Positions 26,531-35,322 of a DNA stretch of 64,000 nucleotides are shown piece after piece. Below the pieces are notes generated by a model. That model was given only the letters and a program-made list of their open reading frames with translations, did not search any database and was not told where the DNA came from. Positions within the stretch are counted from its first letter, which is position 1; every line of letters starts with the position of its first letter. The DNA is from Jeotgalibacillus sp. ET6 (GTDB lineage: Bacteria > Bacillota > Bacilli > Bacillales > Jeotgalibacillaceae). Location: positions 80,051 to 144,050 of the forward strand of contig NZ_JARUIU010000006.1 in the NCBI RefSeq assembly GCF_029667115.1. Reading direction: 5' to 3'. A program made the position numbers and the translations under genes.

Positions 26531-26842
26531 GGACACAAAACCTTACAATGGGCTTTTTGGGAACTCGCATATTTGTGAGTTTTCAGACAGCCTTTTTGTA
26601 TGGATTTTGTATGGATTTTGTATGGATTTTGTATGGATATTGAGAATTCATAAAAACATTTTAATTTTTTCAAGTATTGATTAGGAAAATATAGCTCCTT
26701 TAGCTAAAAGAAAGTTAGGCAAAAAAAGGGGTATAATAACAATATGATGCAAATTTTTGATGGTTTTTCATTTACTCATTCCTTTTCTGTCGAAAATCAG
26801 CTAAGCTATCATTAGACTAAGGCAAGTGAAAGGATTTAACCT
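26531..26842. other. gap between terC and ktrB
   Basis: No gene seen. It holds a weak hairpin (AACTCGCA / TGTGAGTT, 26560-26583), the 11-bp tandem repeat at 26594-26637, and a TATAAT box at 26732-26737 that is probably the -10 of the ktrB promoter. No known c-di-AMP riboswitch motif is recognisable. Confidence 0.6.
26594..26637. repeat. four tandem copies of an 11-bp unit
   Basis: TTTTGTATGGA repeated four times in a row. It lies in the non-coding gap between terC and ktrB. Confidence 0.85.
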
Positions 26843-28192
26843 ATGTGGTCAAAAATTAAAAATAGAATTAGAACATTGAAGCCGTTTCAATTAATTGTTG
26901 TGTATTATTTTCTCGCCATCAGCCTTTCGTTTATTTTGCTAAGGCTTCCGGGAGTTCATCAAAATGGTGAATACATATCGTTTATTGATTCGCTCTTTAC
27001 TGCAGTCAGTGCAGTAAGTGTAACGGGCTTAACCGTTATAAATATTTCAGAAACTTATACTACATTCGGATACTTTATGATGATATTAATTCTGCAGCTT
27101 GGCGGAATTGGAATTATGTCTTTGGGAACCTTTGTCTGGCTTCTGGTTGGCAAGCGGATTGGCTTAAGAGAAAGACAATTGATAATGGTTGACCATAATC
27201 AATACAATTTATCCGGTGTAGTGAAGCTTATTATTGAAATCATAAAAATCCTTCTTTTAATTGAAGCTGCAGGCGCTCTGCTGCTTGCTGTTTACTTTAC
27301 ACAATTTTACGATTCCATAGGAGAAGCATTGCTTCAGGGAGTATTTGCTTCAGTATCAGCCACTACTAATGGAGGGTTTGATATTACCGGTCAATCTCTT
27401 CTGCCCTATGCAGATGATTACTTTGTACAAACAGTAAATATATTACTTATCATTCTGGGGGCAATTGGATTCCCTGTTTTAATTGAGCTAAAACAGTTTT
27501 TGTCAAATAAAACAGGAAATTTTCGCTTTTCCCTGTTTACGAAACTGACGACCATAACATATGGTATTTTATTGGTGCTGGGGACGCTTTTTATTTTCCT
27601 TTTAGAATTCAACCAGCGCTTTGAGGGAATAAGCTGGCATAAGGCGTTCTTTTATTCTTTGTTTCAGTCTGCTTCCACAAGGTCAGGCGGTCTTGTAACG
27701 ATTGACGTCAGTACCTTCACGGAGGCTACTCAGATCTTATTAAGTTTACTGATGTTTATCGGGGCCTCACCAAGTTCTGTGGGCGGTGGAATCAGGACGA
27801 CTACCCTGGCGATAGCGATTTTATTTTTGATTCACTTTTCAAGAGGGAACAATCAAATACAAGTGTTTGGACGAGAGGTCCACTTAATTGATGTTTACCG
27901 TTCTTATGCAGTTATTATACTGGCTTCCTTCATGGCCATAACATCCGTTTTATTAATAATGGCTTTCGATGCTCATGACTTTATTTCTGTCGTATTTGAA
28001 GTAACTTCAGCGTTCGGAACATCAGGCATGTCCATGGGCATTACACCTGACTTATCCACCCCAAGCAAATTTATTATAATGGTCCTGATGTTCATTGGGA
28101 GAGTCGGGCTGATTTCATTTCTATTTATGATCGGCGGAAATAATAAAAAAGCAAAATATCACTATCCAAAAGAGCGGGTTATTATTGGCTGA
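26843..28192 (+). CDS. ktrB: KtrB/TrkH family potassium transporter
   Basis: 449-aa K+ channel-like subunit with four pore repeats. The first selectivity-filter region is AVSVTGLTV (about residues 52-60), later ones include SATTNGGFD, SASTRSGGL and TSAFGTSGMS, each with the expected Gly. It partners in the cell with a cytosolic KtrA/KtrC subunit, which is not adjacent. GAAAGGA precedes the ATG. The gene is followed by a decayed interspersed repeat that supplies a strong terminator. KtrB and KtrD cannot be separated from sequence alone. Confidence 0.92.
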   Translation: MWSKIKNRIRTLKPFQLIVVYYFLAISLSFILLRLPGVHQNGEYISFIDSLFTAVSAVSVTGLTVINISETYTTFGYFMMILILQLGGIGIMSLGTFVWLLVGKRIGLRERQLIMVDHNQYNLSGVVKLIIEIIKILLLIEAAGALLLAVYFTQFYDSIGEALLQGVFASVSATTNGGFDITGQSLLPYADDYFVQTVNILLIILGAIGFPVLIELKQFLSNKTGNFRFSLFTKLTTITYGILLVLGTLFIFLLEFNQRFEGISWHKAFFYSLFQSASTRSGGLVTIDVSTFTEATQILLSLLMFIGASPSSVGGGIRTTTLAIAILFLIHFSRGNNQIQVFGREVHLIDVYRSYAVIILASFMAITSVLLIMAFDAHDFISVVFEVTSAFGTSGMSMGITPDLSTPSKFIIMVLMFIGRVGLISFLFMIGGNNKKAKYHYPKERVIIG

Positions 28193-28207
28193 TTATTCTG
28201 ACCCGAA

Positions 28208-28351
28208 AGAGTGTGGGACGAACAGTCATATAACAGTAAAAGTTTTATAAATGAATTTGTATGCATAGTACCGATCCTGAGAAAAGCATCCTGTTGAAGA
28301 GCGGGGAACCAGTTAAAGGGCCTGAGACACTAAAGTCTCAGGCCCTTTTTA
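28208..28351 (+). repeat. interspersed repeat, copy 8 (decayed)
   Basis: Begins GTGTGGGACGAACAG and ends with the hairpin GGGCCTGAGAC / GTCTCAGGCCC (28318-28345) plus five T. Only fragments of the core remain. It terminates ktrB and faces the convergent radical SAM gene. Confidence 0.75.
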
Positions 28352-28395
28352 TCAAAAAAATGAAGAAAATACCACCCGCTTCAAACGCTTCATTC

Positions 28396-30120
28396 TTAAG
28401 CGGTAAACTCAAAAAGAGTCGGCTTTCCGCTTTTAGGATTGTAATACGCTATCATAAAAATACTTGTGGATGTGCCGTCTGTTCCTTTTATCAGACCTTC
28501 TTCAATAAAGGTATGTTTAAAAAGATCTTTTTGTTTTAAATTTAGTGCTGCAAATTCTTCACCAGCAAGAGAGGGATTTGCCAAAAGTTTTTGATAGATT
28601 TCCTGTTTTCGGTCTGAATTATCTTCCTGTTCCCACCATGGTTTACGAGGCTTGAATTTTTGATTGAGCATATAGTCTTTTTTCATAAGGGATTCAACGA
28701 TATCAAGTTCTTTAATGTTTTTTGATTGCAGGAATTGATAAAGTCTTTTAAATAGGTCTTCAAGCTGATGACCGATTCTTGACCAGCCTTGCTGATCCCA
28801 GTAAGTCCCAAACTGCTGAAAAAAGTCGAAAGGCGTTTCAAAACAATTTTCAGCTGTGTAATTCACTGTCAAATCCATTCGGTGATCATTCCAGTACTTC
28901 TCTAAAACATCTTCCACATGCTTAATACGAATAATGTCATCAAATTTCAGAACGTTATTGCTTAAAATTTCATATGGTGCATGATCCATATACACGTAAT
29001 CGTGCCGCTCAGCATTAATTCTAAGACCTGTGCCCCGCAGCATTTTCAAAAAGCCCAGCTGAAGTTCTTCAGGCCGCATGTCAAATACATCATTAAAGGT
29101 TTTCCGAAAAGAGTTGTAATCTTCTTCAGGAAGGCCTGCTATTAAATCAAGATGCTGGTCAATTTTGCTGCCATCTTTGACCATTGTGACGGTTCGCTTT
29201 AATTTTTCCCAATTCTGCTTTCTCATAACTAATTCATTCGTTTCATCATTCGTGGACTGTACCCCGATCTCAAACCGGAATAATCCTTCCGGGGCATGAT
29301 CGTTCAAATACTGGATTACTTCGGGTCTCATAATATCGCCTGTAATCTCGAATTGAAATACTGTCCCTTCAATATGTTCGCGAATAAGAAATTCGAACAT
29401 TTCCATCGCATAGCTTCTGCTGATATTAAATGTCCGATCAACAAATTTTATTACTTTAGCCCCGTTCGCCATCAGATAACGAATCTCTTCTTTTATTGCT
29501 TCCCGATCAAAGTAGCGAACGCCAACTTCAATTGAAGATAAACAAAATTGACAGCTGAATGGACAGCCTCTGCTTGTTTCGATGTAGACAATCCGCTTTG
29601 AGAGGTCCAGTTTGTCCTCAATGAATCTGAAAGGGGAAGGCAGTGTTTTTAAATCCAGCTTGTTGGTCTGAGGATGAATGACAGCTCTGGAATCCTTCTG
29701 ATACGCAATGCCATTAACTTCTTTTAACTCAATTTTGCCGTGAAGCGCATGAAGGAGCTGTTTAAACGTTTGTTCGCCTTCACCAACAACGATATAATCA
29801 ATAGTATCAAGCCGCTCAAGCCAATAGGGAACATCGTAAGAAACTTCGGGTCCGCCTAAAATAATCGTGGTCTGAGGGGATATTTTTTTAACTAGATTAA
29901 TGACTTTAATGGTTTCTTCGATATTCCATATATAACAGCTGAAGCCCAGTACATCGGGCTTTTTAGCGTAGAGCTCAGCTACTATATTCATTTCGGGATC
30001 TTTGATGGTAAATTCCTGAATCTGAACGGAATAATCCGGCTCTGCATATGCCTTAAGACATCTTAGAGCTAAGTTCGTATGAATAAATTTTGCATTGAGT
30101 GTAGATAAAACGATATTCAT
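28396..30120 (-). CDS. B12-binding radical SAM protein (DUF4080-type)
   Basis: 574-aa protein with a B12-binding-like N-terminal domain (about residues 1-135, GFSCYIWN and ILGGPEVSYD) and a radical SAM core whose cluster motif is SRGCPFSCQFCLSS (CxxxCxxC, about residues 186-199). The C-terminal ~200 residues look like the DUF4080 region of this family. GGAG precedes the ATG at 30120 (AAGGAGTTTTAATAATG). It probably modifies or methylates an unknown substrate. It is monocistronic and is terminated by the convergent repeat region. Confidence 0.86.
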   Translation of the reverse strand: MNIVLSTLNAKFIHTNLALRCLKAYAEPDYSVQIQEFTIKDPEMNIVAELYAKKPDVLGFSCYIWNIEETIKVINLVKKISPQTTIILGGPEVSYDVPYWLERLDTIDYIVVGEGEQTFKQLLHALHGKIELKEVNGIAYQKDSRAVIHPQTNKLDLKTLPSPFRFIEDKLDLSKRIVYIETSRGCPFSCQFCLSSIEVGVRYFDREAIKEEIRYLMANGAKVIKFVDRTFNISRSYAMEMFEFLIREHIEGTVFQFEITGDIMRPEVIQYLNDHAPEGLFRFEIGVQSTNDETNELVMRKQNWEKLKRTVTMVKDGSKIDQHLDLIAGLPEEDYNSFRKTFNDVFDMRPEELQLGFLKMLRGTGLRINAERHDYVYMDHAPYEILSNNVLKFDDIIRIKHVEDVLEKYWNDHRMDLTVNYTAENCFETPFDFFQQFGTYWDQQGWSRIGHQLEDLFKRLYQFLQSKNIKELDIVESLMKKDYMLNQKFKPRKPWWEQEDNSDRKQEIYQKLLANPSLAGEEFAALNLKQKDLFKHTFIEEGLIKGTDGTSTSIFMIAYYNPKSGKPTLFEFTA

Positions 30121-30473
30121 TATTAAAACTCCTTCTTCGGGTCTAACTTTTACTCATTTTACATGAGGCGGGGGAAAGACACAATATAGGCTCTTTTAAT
30201 ACCCGGTAGTACTTGGTTATCTTTCACTATTTTATAGGAGGATTGGTCCTGATTAAGAGTAGAATAGCTGTTCTCAATAATGAATAAAAATAGAAAAACA
30301 GTTTCTTTATTCCTTATTAAATGCTAAAATTGGGAAAAGAAAAACAGTCCGGCATAAGGACTGTTTCTAAGTTTAAAACAATTTTAAAGCAGTGTTTTAT
30401 AGTGCAAATCTCAGCTGACTCCGCTTCTGTTCAATTAAAGAAAAACGAGCAGCAGTAAAGCTTTCAGCAACTT
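30121..30473. other. gap between the radical SAM and acyltransferase genes
   Basis: About 350 bp. It holds the promoter region of the radical SAM gene and the minus-strand terminator at 30338-30366. I see no gene and no other clear structure. Confidence 0.6.
30338..30366 (-). terminator. intrinsic terminator of the acyltransferase gene
   Basis: Stem AAACAGTCC / GGACTGTTT with a 7-nt loop; on the minus strand followed by TTTTCTTTT. Confidence 0.8.
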
Positions 30474-31472
30474 TCACCGTCTTTTTAACCGGCTGGCTTT
30501 TAATTCGATTAATGGCTGTGTGAAAGCAGTTACCCAGTTTGTTGATAGTAAGATGGTCAGCAGCCATGAACTGATCATGATTAATAATAAAGATACATAC
30601 GGATTAATAAAGACCCCAAAGTCAGCTTCCCTGTAGAACTGAATAATAAAACCGTGCAGCAAATATACGTAAAGCGTATTTTTCCCCCATTTAGTATAAA
30701 AGTGGTTTTCCTCCGGGGTTAAAGCAAAAAACGAAGCAACCAGCCAGATGTTAATCGTGTAAATGATGATTCTGATAAGCGGGCTGATTTCGGTTTGAAC
30801 CCCTGAGTTTTCATAGGAATGTGATCCTAATAGCCAGTTATTGCTCCATTCAGGAACAAGTATCATAAATAGAAATGCACTGGTTAATGAAAATATAGCC
30901 GCCAGTCTCAATGGCTTTTTTTTCAATGCATAAAACCAGCTTCGATCAGCAAAATAGCCTATTAGAAAAAAAGGAAAAAATACAAAAGTTCGTGAAATAC
31001 TGAGAATGGTAGAATAATCACCAACAAAACCTACCAGCAAGCCTAGAGCAACACTTATCGGAAGCGCCGCCTTTAAACTGAGTTTAAATACGTGTACAAA
31101 CAGCAGGAGCAGCAAACTCCAGAAAAACATACTGACTAAAAACCATAATGACCATTGAGGATTAAATGGATCTACCGTTAAAGACTGCTCATCCCTGAGA
31201 AAATAATAATACAGTGTATAAATCAGCTGGAAAATTAAATAAGGTATAATCAGTTTTTTTATGAGCTTTGTAAAATGACCTTTTTTATAAATCCCTTTAG
31301 CAAAGTATCCGGCAACAAGTATAAAGGCCGGCATGTGGAAAAAATAAATCGTTTTGTATAAAGAGAGCAGCAGTGGGTCTGTTTCGATAAGAGATTGAAT
31401 AGCATGACCAAACACCACGAGGAATATAAGCAAAAATTTAGCATTATCAAAATAAAAATCACGTTTCGTCAT
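30474..31472 (-). CDS. membrane-bound acyltransferase (acyltransferase 3 family)
   Basis: 332-aa multi-pass membrane protein with about ten helices. Near the N-terminus are RDFYFDNAKFLLIFLVVFGH (the conserved His, about residue 23) and FFHMPAFILVAGYFAKG (about 44-60), which are the acyltransferase-3/fucose 4-O-acetylase pattern. These enzymes move acyl groups across or onto cell-surface polysaccharides. The acceptor is unknown. It has its own terminator at 30338 and the start is at an ATG 113 bp from the divergent kinase gene. Confidence 0.85.
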   Translation of the reverse strand: MTKRDFYFDNAKFLLIFLVVFGHAIQSLIETDPLLLSLYKTIYFFHMPAFILVAGYFAKGIYKKGHFTKLIKKLIIPYLIFQLIYTLYYYFLRDEQSLTVDPFNPQWSLWFLVSMFFWSLLLLLFVHVFKLSLKAALPISVALGLLVGFVGDYSTILSISRTFVFFPFFLIGYFADRSWFYALKKKPLRLAAIFSLTSAFLFMILVPEWSNNWLLGSHSYENSGVQTEISPLIRIIIYTINIWLVASFFALTPEENHFYTKWGKNTLYVYLLHGFIIQFYREADFGVFINPYVSLLLIMISSWLLTILLSTNWVTAFTQPLIELKASRLKRR

Positions 31473-31584
31473 AGTGGCACCAACTTTTCTTAAAGATCTT
31501 TATTGCTTTTACCCGTTTTCACAGAAATGAAATCTGGTTAAATGGTTTTGTTTTATACGGGCAGTCTTAACAGGATGCTTACTC

Positions 31585-33048
31585 ATGGAAGTTGAGGTGA
31601 TGACTTTGCAAAAATTTGGAAAGTTACAGGAAAACTGGTCTATTAAAGATACTCTTCAACCCGTGGTGATGGAAGAAGTCGCGCTGCAAGTTTTAATGAA
31701 TATGAGTGAAGGCGTTCTATTATTTAATGATAAGGGCAAAATCCTGCTTTATAACTCTACTGCAAGTCAATTTCTGCAGCTGGAATCATCATCCCGTTTA
31801 GCAGAAAGCATAACGGATCTGATGCCTCAGGAAGATCATGCCGGCTTTTACCGTCTTTTGCTGTCCTTAATAAAAGAAAAAAGAATGACGGATCATTTTG
31901 TATTTAAATCCGGCGGAATACATCTTAAGTGTAAATGTGATCTTATTTTGATTGAGCGTGATTCGGTTGTGCTGCTTATTATCAGAGACTTTACAGAAAT
32001 TAAACCTTCTCCTGAAGAAGAAGTTTATCAACAGGTTTTTACTAAATCTATGCATGGACTTCTTCTTTCTGACCTGGATGGAAATATCGTTACAATGAAT
32101 CAGCAGGCAGCTGCTTTTTTATCGATTGATTCTGCTTTATGTTCAAATTATACAATGAAAATTTTTAAAGACCACGAGATTACCTTGTCATTAGACAATG
32201 ATTTTCAAAAAAAGTTATCACCCTATCTTCATTCCGATAACCTCCAGACTTCCATATGTCAATTTGAGGACCGTTTTTATGAAGTGGTTACAGAGCGTGG
32301 TATTACTGAACAGTACACCCTGACTGTCTTAAGAGATGTAACGGAAATGGTGCAGATGATGGAGCAGATGAATAAGCATGATACATTAAAAATTGTAGGT
32401 CAGCTTGCTGCCGGCATCGCTCATGAAATAAGAAATCCAATGACTGCACTAAAAGGGTTTATTCAGCTGCTTGAGTCCAGTGTAAAAGAGGATCACAGCA
32501 TGTATTTCGGTGTCATCATGTCTGAATTACACCGAATTGAGACGATTATGACTGAATTTCTAATGCTGGCAAAGCCAAAAGCCAGTTCGTTAAAAAATGT
32601 GAACCTGGCGAATATTATAAGAGAAACAGCTGATTTAATGCAAGCTCAGGCTACATTATATAATATTGAGCTCTCAGTGAAGTCATCAGATCAAGAACTG
32701 GAGCTATATGGGGATGCTAACCGCCTGAAACAAGTGTTTATTAATCTTGTTAAAAATGGAATAGAGGCCATTTCCGAGGGCGGGCAGATCTCTCTAAATT
32801 ATCACACTGACAAGTATGCCCAGTATGTAACGGTAAAGGATTCAGGCTGCGGAATACCAGAAGACCATTTAAAAAAATTAAATCAGCCTTTTTACACGAC
32901 AAAAGAAAACGGTACAGGGCTTGGGTTAGTTGTAAGCTATAAAATTGTGGAAGAGCATGGAGGCAGAGTTGAAGTGAAGAGCTGGAGAGGGAAGGGTTCT
33001 GTCTTTACTGTTATTTTTCCATTTGCAAAGGATGAGGAAAATGTATGA
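31585..33048 (+). CDS. PAS-domain histidine kinase (sporulation kinase-like)
   Basis: 487-aa soluble sensor kinase with no membrane segment. Two PAS domains (about residues 30-135 and 150-265) precede the H box QLAAGIAHEIRNPMTALKGF (phosphorylated His about 281). The N box is VFINLVKNGIEAIS (about 388), the G1 box KDSGCGIP and the G2 box NGTGLGLVVS. No response regulator is adjacent, so it probably feeds the Spo0 phosphorelay, as KinA/KinE-type kinases do. The start is uncertain: ATG 31585 is used, with ATG 31600 or TTG 31606 as options. It overlaps ogt by 8 bp. Confidence 0.88.
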   Translation: MEVEVMTLQKFGKLQENWSIKDTLQPVVMEEVALQVLMNMSEGVLLFNDKGKILLYNSTASQFLQLESSSRLAESITDLMPQEDHAGFYRLLLSLIKEKRMTDHFVFKSGGIHLKCKCDLILIERDSVVLLIIRDFTEIKPSPEEEVYQQVFTKSMHGLLLSDLDGNIVTMNQQAAAFLSIDSALCSNYTMKIFKDHEITLSLDNDFQKKLSPYLHSDNLQTSICQFEDRFYEVVTERGITEQYTLTVLRDVTEMVQMMEQMNKHDTLKIVGQLAAGIAHEIRNPMTALKGFIQLLESSVKEDHSMYFGVIMSELHRIETIMTEFLMLAKPKASSLKNVNLANIIRETADLMQAQATLYNIELSVKSSDQELELYGDANRLKQVFINLVKNGIEAISEGGQISLNYHTDKYAQYVTVKDSGCGIPEDHLKKLNQPFYTTKENGTGLGLVVSYKIVEEHGGRVEVKSWRGKGSVFTVIFPFAKDEENV

Positions 33049-33505
33049 GCGCATAATGAAAAGTCCGATAAATCATTTAAGATTAACTGCCAATGAAGAA
33101 GCGCTGATAAAAATTGAATTTATAACAAATAATGATGTAACTCGTACAGAAGTTTCTAACGGTATTTTGGATGAAGCGGAACAGCAGCTTAACGAATATT
33201 TTTCCGGGCAGCGGGAAACCTTTGAATTGCCTCTTTATTTTGAAGGGACCGACTTTCAAAAGAAAGTCTGGGCCGGTTTAATGAGCCTCCCATATGGAAC
33301 GACTTGCTCCTATCAGGATTTAGCAAGACAAATTGGCAGTGAAAAAGCCGTAAGAGCTGTAGGACAGGCTAATCGAAAAAATCCATTGCCGATCGTGATT
33401 CCCTGTCATCGGGTTATAGGAAAAAATGGTTCTATGACAGGCTATGCGGGAAGCGAAACATCGAAAAAGGAAACGCTGCTTCAATTGGAGAAGCAGGTCT
33501 ACTGA
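33041..33505 (+). CDS. ogt: methylated-DNA-protein-cysteine methyltransferase
   Basis: 154-aa repair protein that takes O6-methyl groups from guanine onto its own Cys. Active-site motif IPCHRVIG (about residues 125-132) is followed by GYAGS, and the DNA-binding block FQKKVWAGLMSLPYGTTCSY (about 68-87) is clear. GGATGAGG gives a ribosome site for ATG 33041, which overlaps the kinase stop codon, so translation is coupled. It is shorter than Ada proteins and lacks an AraC domain. Earlier in-frame start 33023 is less likely. Confidence 0.94.
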   Translation: MYERIMKSPINHLRLTANEEALIKIEFITNNDVTRTEVSNGILDEAEQQLNEYFSGQRETFELPLYFEGTDFQKKVWAGLMSLPYGTTCSYQDLARQIGSEKAVRAVGQANRKNPLPIVIPCHRVIGKNGSMTGYAGSETSKKETLLQLEKQVY

Positions 33506-33568
33506 AATTTGATTCAATCTAATCTAAAAATGTAATAGGATAGATAACAGAAAATGAATATTGAGAAT

Positions 33569-33783
33569 GAGGTTGGGACAAAATTCGAAAAGTTTACAAA
33601 CGAAAATATATTTATGAATAGTTCTAAGAGAGTGGAGCGGATAGACGCGACTCCCTGTAGCACAGAGCATGGCCGTGGCTTGAGACTTCGGATAGCTTAG
33701 CGCCGTCCCTGCGGAAAGCGTCCGCCTGAAGCGAAGCGAACCGGTCAAAGAGCTTGAGACATTTTGTCCCAAGCTCTTTTTTA
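33569..33783 (+). repeat. interspersed repeat, copy 4
   Basis: Starts GAGGTTGGGACAAAATTC and ends with GAGCTTGAGACATTTTGTCC / CAAGCTC and a T-run. The core keeps GGAGCGGATAGACGCGACTCC and TAGCGCCGTCCCTGCGGAAAG. It fills most of the gap between ogt and the arsR-like gene and terminates ogt. Confidence 0.9.
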
Positions 33784-33817
33784 TTTGTTTTTTTTTCAAA
33801 TAAGATAGAGAATTAAA

Positions 33818-33858
33818 TTGACACATTCCATATAATTTGATATATATCTAATTAGATA
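33818..33858 (+). promoter_or_regulatory. promoter with overlapping palindromic operator of the arsR-like gene
   Basis: TTGACA (33818-33823) - 17 nt - TATATA (33841-33846). A perfect 14-bp palindrome TATCTAATTAGATA (33845-33858) overlaps the -10 and the start of transcription. This is where an ArsR repressor would bind to control its own gene. Confidence 0.75.
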
Positions 33859-33877
33859 AACATGAAAGGAGATAATT

Positions 33878-34441
33878 ATGCAGCTTGAAAAGCAAGTGCT
33901 ATTTTTAAAATCAATTGGTGACCCGACGCGCATTAAAATTCTCCATCTACTGGCTGCGAAGCCTTTGCACGGCCAGGCTATCGCAGGTAAATTAGGTCTT
34001 ACTCCACCTACGATCACTCATCACTTAAACAAATTGAGAGAAAGCGGGGTGATAAATTCAAGAAGAGACAGAAACACCATCTATTTTGAGTTGAATAAAA
34101 AAATGATGACACAGCATTTGACAAGTATTTTGGCCATCATGGATCACAACGGGGAGGTGCAGGAAGTGGAAGATAAAGAGAAAATACTTAAGAATTTTCT
34201 TTCTAAAGAGGGCAGGCTAAAAACAATCCCTGCCCAACGGAAGAAAAAACTCATTGTACTTGAATATCTGGTAGAAAAATTAGAAGTAGGAAAAAAATAT
34301 TCGGAAAAAGAAATAAATACATTTATTGAAAAGTACCATGAAGACTATGCAACGCTCAGAAGGGAATTTATTAACCATCAGCTTATGTTCCGGGATAAAG
34401 GTATATACGAAGTAAATCCTCGTGAGATGTGGCTTAATTGA
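33878..34441 (+). CDS. ArsR family regulator with DUF2087 C-terminus
   Basis: 187-aa winged-helix regulator. The N-terminal ~85 residues are an ArsR HTH (DPTRIKILHLLAAKPLHG, then the recognition helix LTPPTITHHLNKLRESGV). The C-terminal half (about 95-187, with RLKTIPAQRKKKLIVLEYL) fits DUF2087. No Cys residues are present, so it does not sense metals through thiolates. A 14-bp palindrome over its own promoter indicates autoregulation. AAAGGAG precedes the ATG. No target gene lies beside it now; the IS element inserted just downstream may have separated it from one. Confidence 0.88.
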   Translation: MQLEKQVLFLKSIGDPTRIKILHLLAAKPLHGQAIAGKLGLTPPTITHHLNKLRESGVINSRRDRNTIYFELNKKMMTQHLTSILAIMDHNGEVQEVEDKEKILKNFLSKEGRLKTIPAQRKKKLIVLEYLVEKLEVGKKYSEKEINTFIEKYHEDYATLRREFINHQLMFRDKGIYEVNPREMWLN

Positions 34442-34442
34442 C

Positions 34443-34576
34443 CAGGCGATTAAAGGAACGAAGTAATAGAACAATAAAAGTAGTTGGTCCTTTAAGGCAA
34501 AAAAGTAATAAGGCTTGTCCCTGCTGAAAGTGTCTGTTTGAATAGAAGTAAACCAGTTAAATAGCCTGAGACAGTT
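34443..34576 (+). repeat. interspersed repeat, copy 9, interrupted by an IS
   Basis: Decayed core with GGCTTGTCCCTGCTGAAAG and the 5' arm GCCTGAGACAGTT. The 3' arm (TTGTCCCAGGCT) continues after the IS at 36246-36257. Joining the two sides restores GCCTGAGACAGTTTTGTCCC, the typical repeat terminator loop. Confidence 0.75.
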
Positions 34577-34580
34577 TGAT

Positions 34581-34640
34581 AAGCTCCCCTTTAGGTAGAC
34601 AGATTAAAAAACAAAAATCTGCTTACTTTGAGGGGAGTTT
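34581..34640 (+). promoter_or_regulatory. hairpin at the IS left end that hides the orfA ribosome site
   Basis: 25-bp imperfect stem (34581-34605 with 34616-34640) and a 10-nt A-rich loop, followed by a short T-run and ATG 34645. The orfA Shine-Dalgarno GAGGGGAG is in the 3' arm, so transcripts entering from outside would be terminated or not translated. Confidence 0.65.
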
Positions 34641-34644
34641 TTCT

Positions 34645-35322
34645 ATGCCTAAAAAACAGTATTCTAATGAATTTAAAATTGAAGTGGTATTAGCTTATGA
34701 AAAAAGAGAATGTACCGCAAGAGAGTTCTGTCTATACTTCAACATTTCGGAGAATTCATTAAGAGAATGGGTGAAACAGTACGAGAAATATGGAGCAGGA
34801 AGTTTCCAACGGTCCAGCTGGAAAACCTACTCAAAGGAAGTAAAAGAAGCAGCTGTAAAAGAGTATCTCTCAGGGGGATCCTCTCAGTATGAGCTTGTTG
34901 AAAAGTATGAGATCTCAAGTAGAAGTCTTCTTCGAAGGTGGATAAAGAAGTATAATCGTCATAGAGAATTAAAGGATACTCCAAAAGGAAGGACGATCTC
35001 TATGACGAAAGGGAGAAAAACGACTTGGGATGAACGCATCCAGATTGTGCTTGATTGTTTAAAGAACGGAAAAGATTATCAAGAAGCAGCGACTACTCAT
35101 CAGGTTTCTTATCAACAGGTCTATCAATGGGTGAAGAAGTTTGAGGACGGCGGAGAGGAAGCATTGAAGGATAGACGCGGATTTAATAAAGAAGAAGAGG
35201 AACTGACGCCAGAAGAGAAAGTCACAATCCTAATGAAAAAGTTAGAAAGAGAAAATGATCGGTTACGTGCAGAGAATTTATTCTTAAAAAAGTTGAAGGA
35301 GATCGAAAGGAGGCGAGAATAA
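34645..35322 (+). CDS. IS3-family transposase OrfA
   Basis: 225-aa DNA-binding protein with two helix-turn-helix units: FNISENSLREWVKQY (about residues 35-49) and HQVSYQQVYQWVKKFEDG (about 153-170), and a leucine/Glu-rich C-terminus (KLERENDRLRAENLFLKK) typical of OrfA coiled coils. It ends in the slippery region at 35286 and overlaps OrfB. The ATG at 34645 is used since the hairpin places GAGGGGAG 7 nt upstream; the reading frame also opens at a TTG inside the IS end. Required with OrfB for transposition. Confidence 0.9.
   Translation: MPKKQYSNEFKIEVVLAYEKRECTAREFCLYFNISENSLREWVKQYEKYGAGSFQRSSWKTYSKEVKEAAVKEYLSGGSSQYELVEKYEISSRSLLRRWIKKYNRHRELKDTPKGRTISMTKGRKTTWDERIQIVLDCLKNGKDYQEAATTHQVSYQQVYQWVKKFEDGGEEALKDRRGFNKEEEELTPEEKVTILMKKLERENDRLRAENLFLKKLKEIERRRE
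35286..35292 (+). other. programmed -1 frameshift site A AAA AAG
   Basis: In orfA phase the codons AAA AAG are preceded by A, the canonical slippery heptamer of IS150-like elements. A -1 slip joins OrfA ...LKK to OrfB VEGDRKEARISQ... . An AAGGAGG (35307-35313) also precedes an AUA codon at 35319 in the orfB frame, so independent OrfB initiation is an alternative. Confidence 0.7.

Noticed and set aside
26531..26842. A c-di-AMP (ydaO-type) riboswitch in front of ktrB
   Set aside because: No match to its conserved blocks was visible; ktrB genes are often under it, so the absence was checked for and noted.
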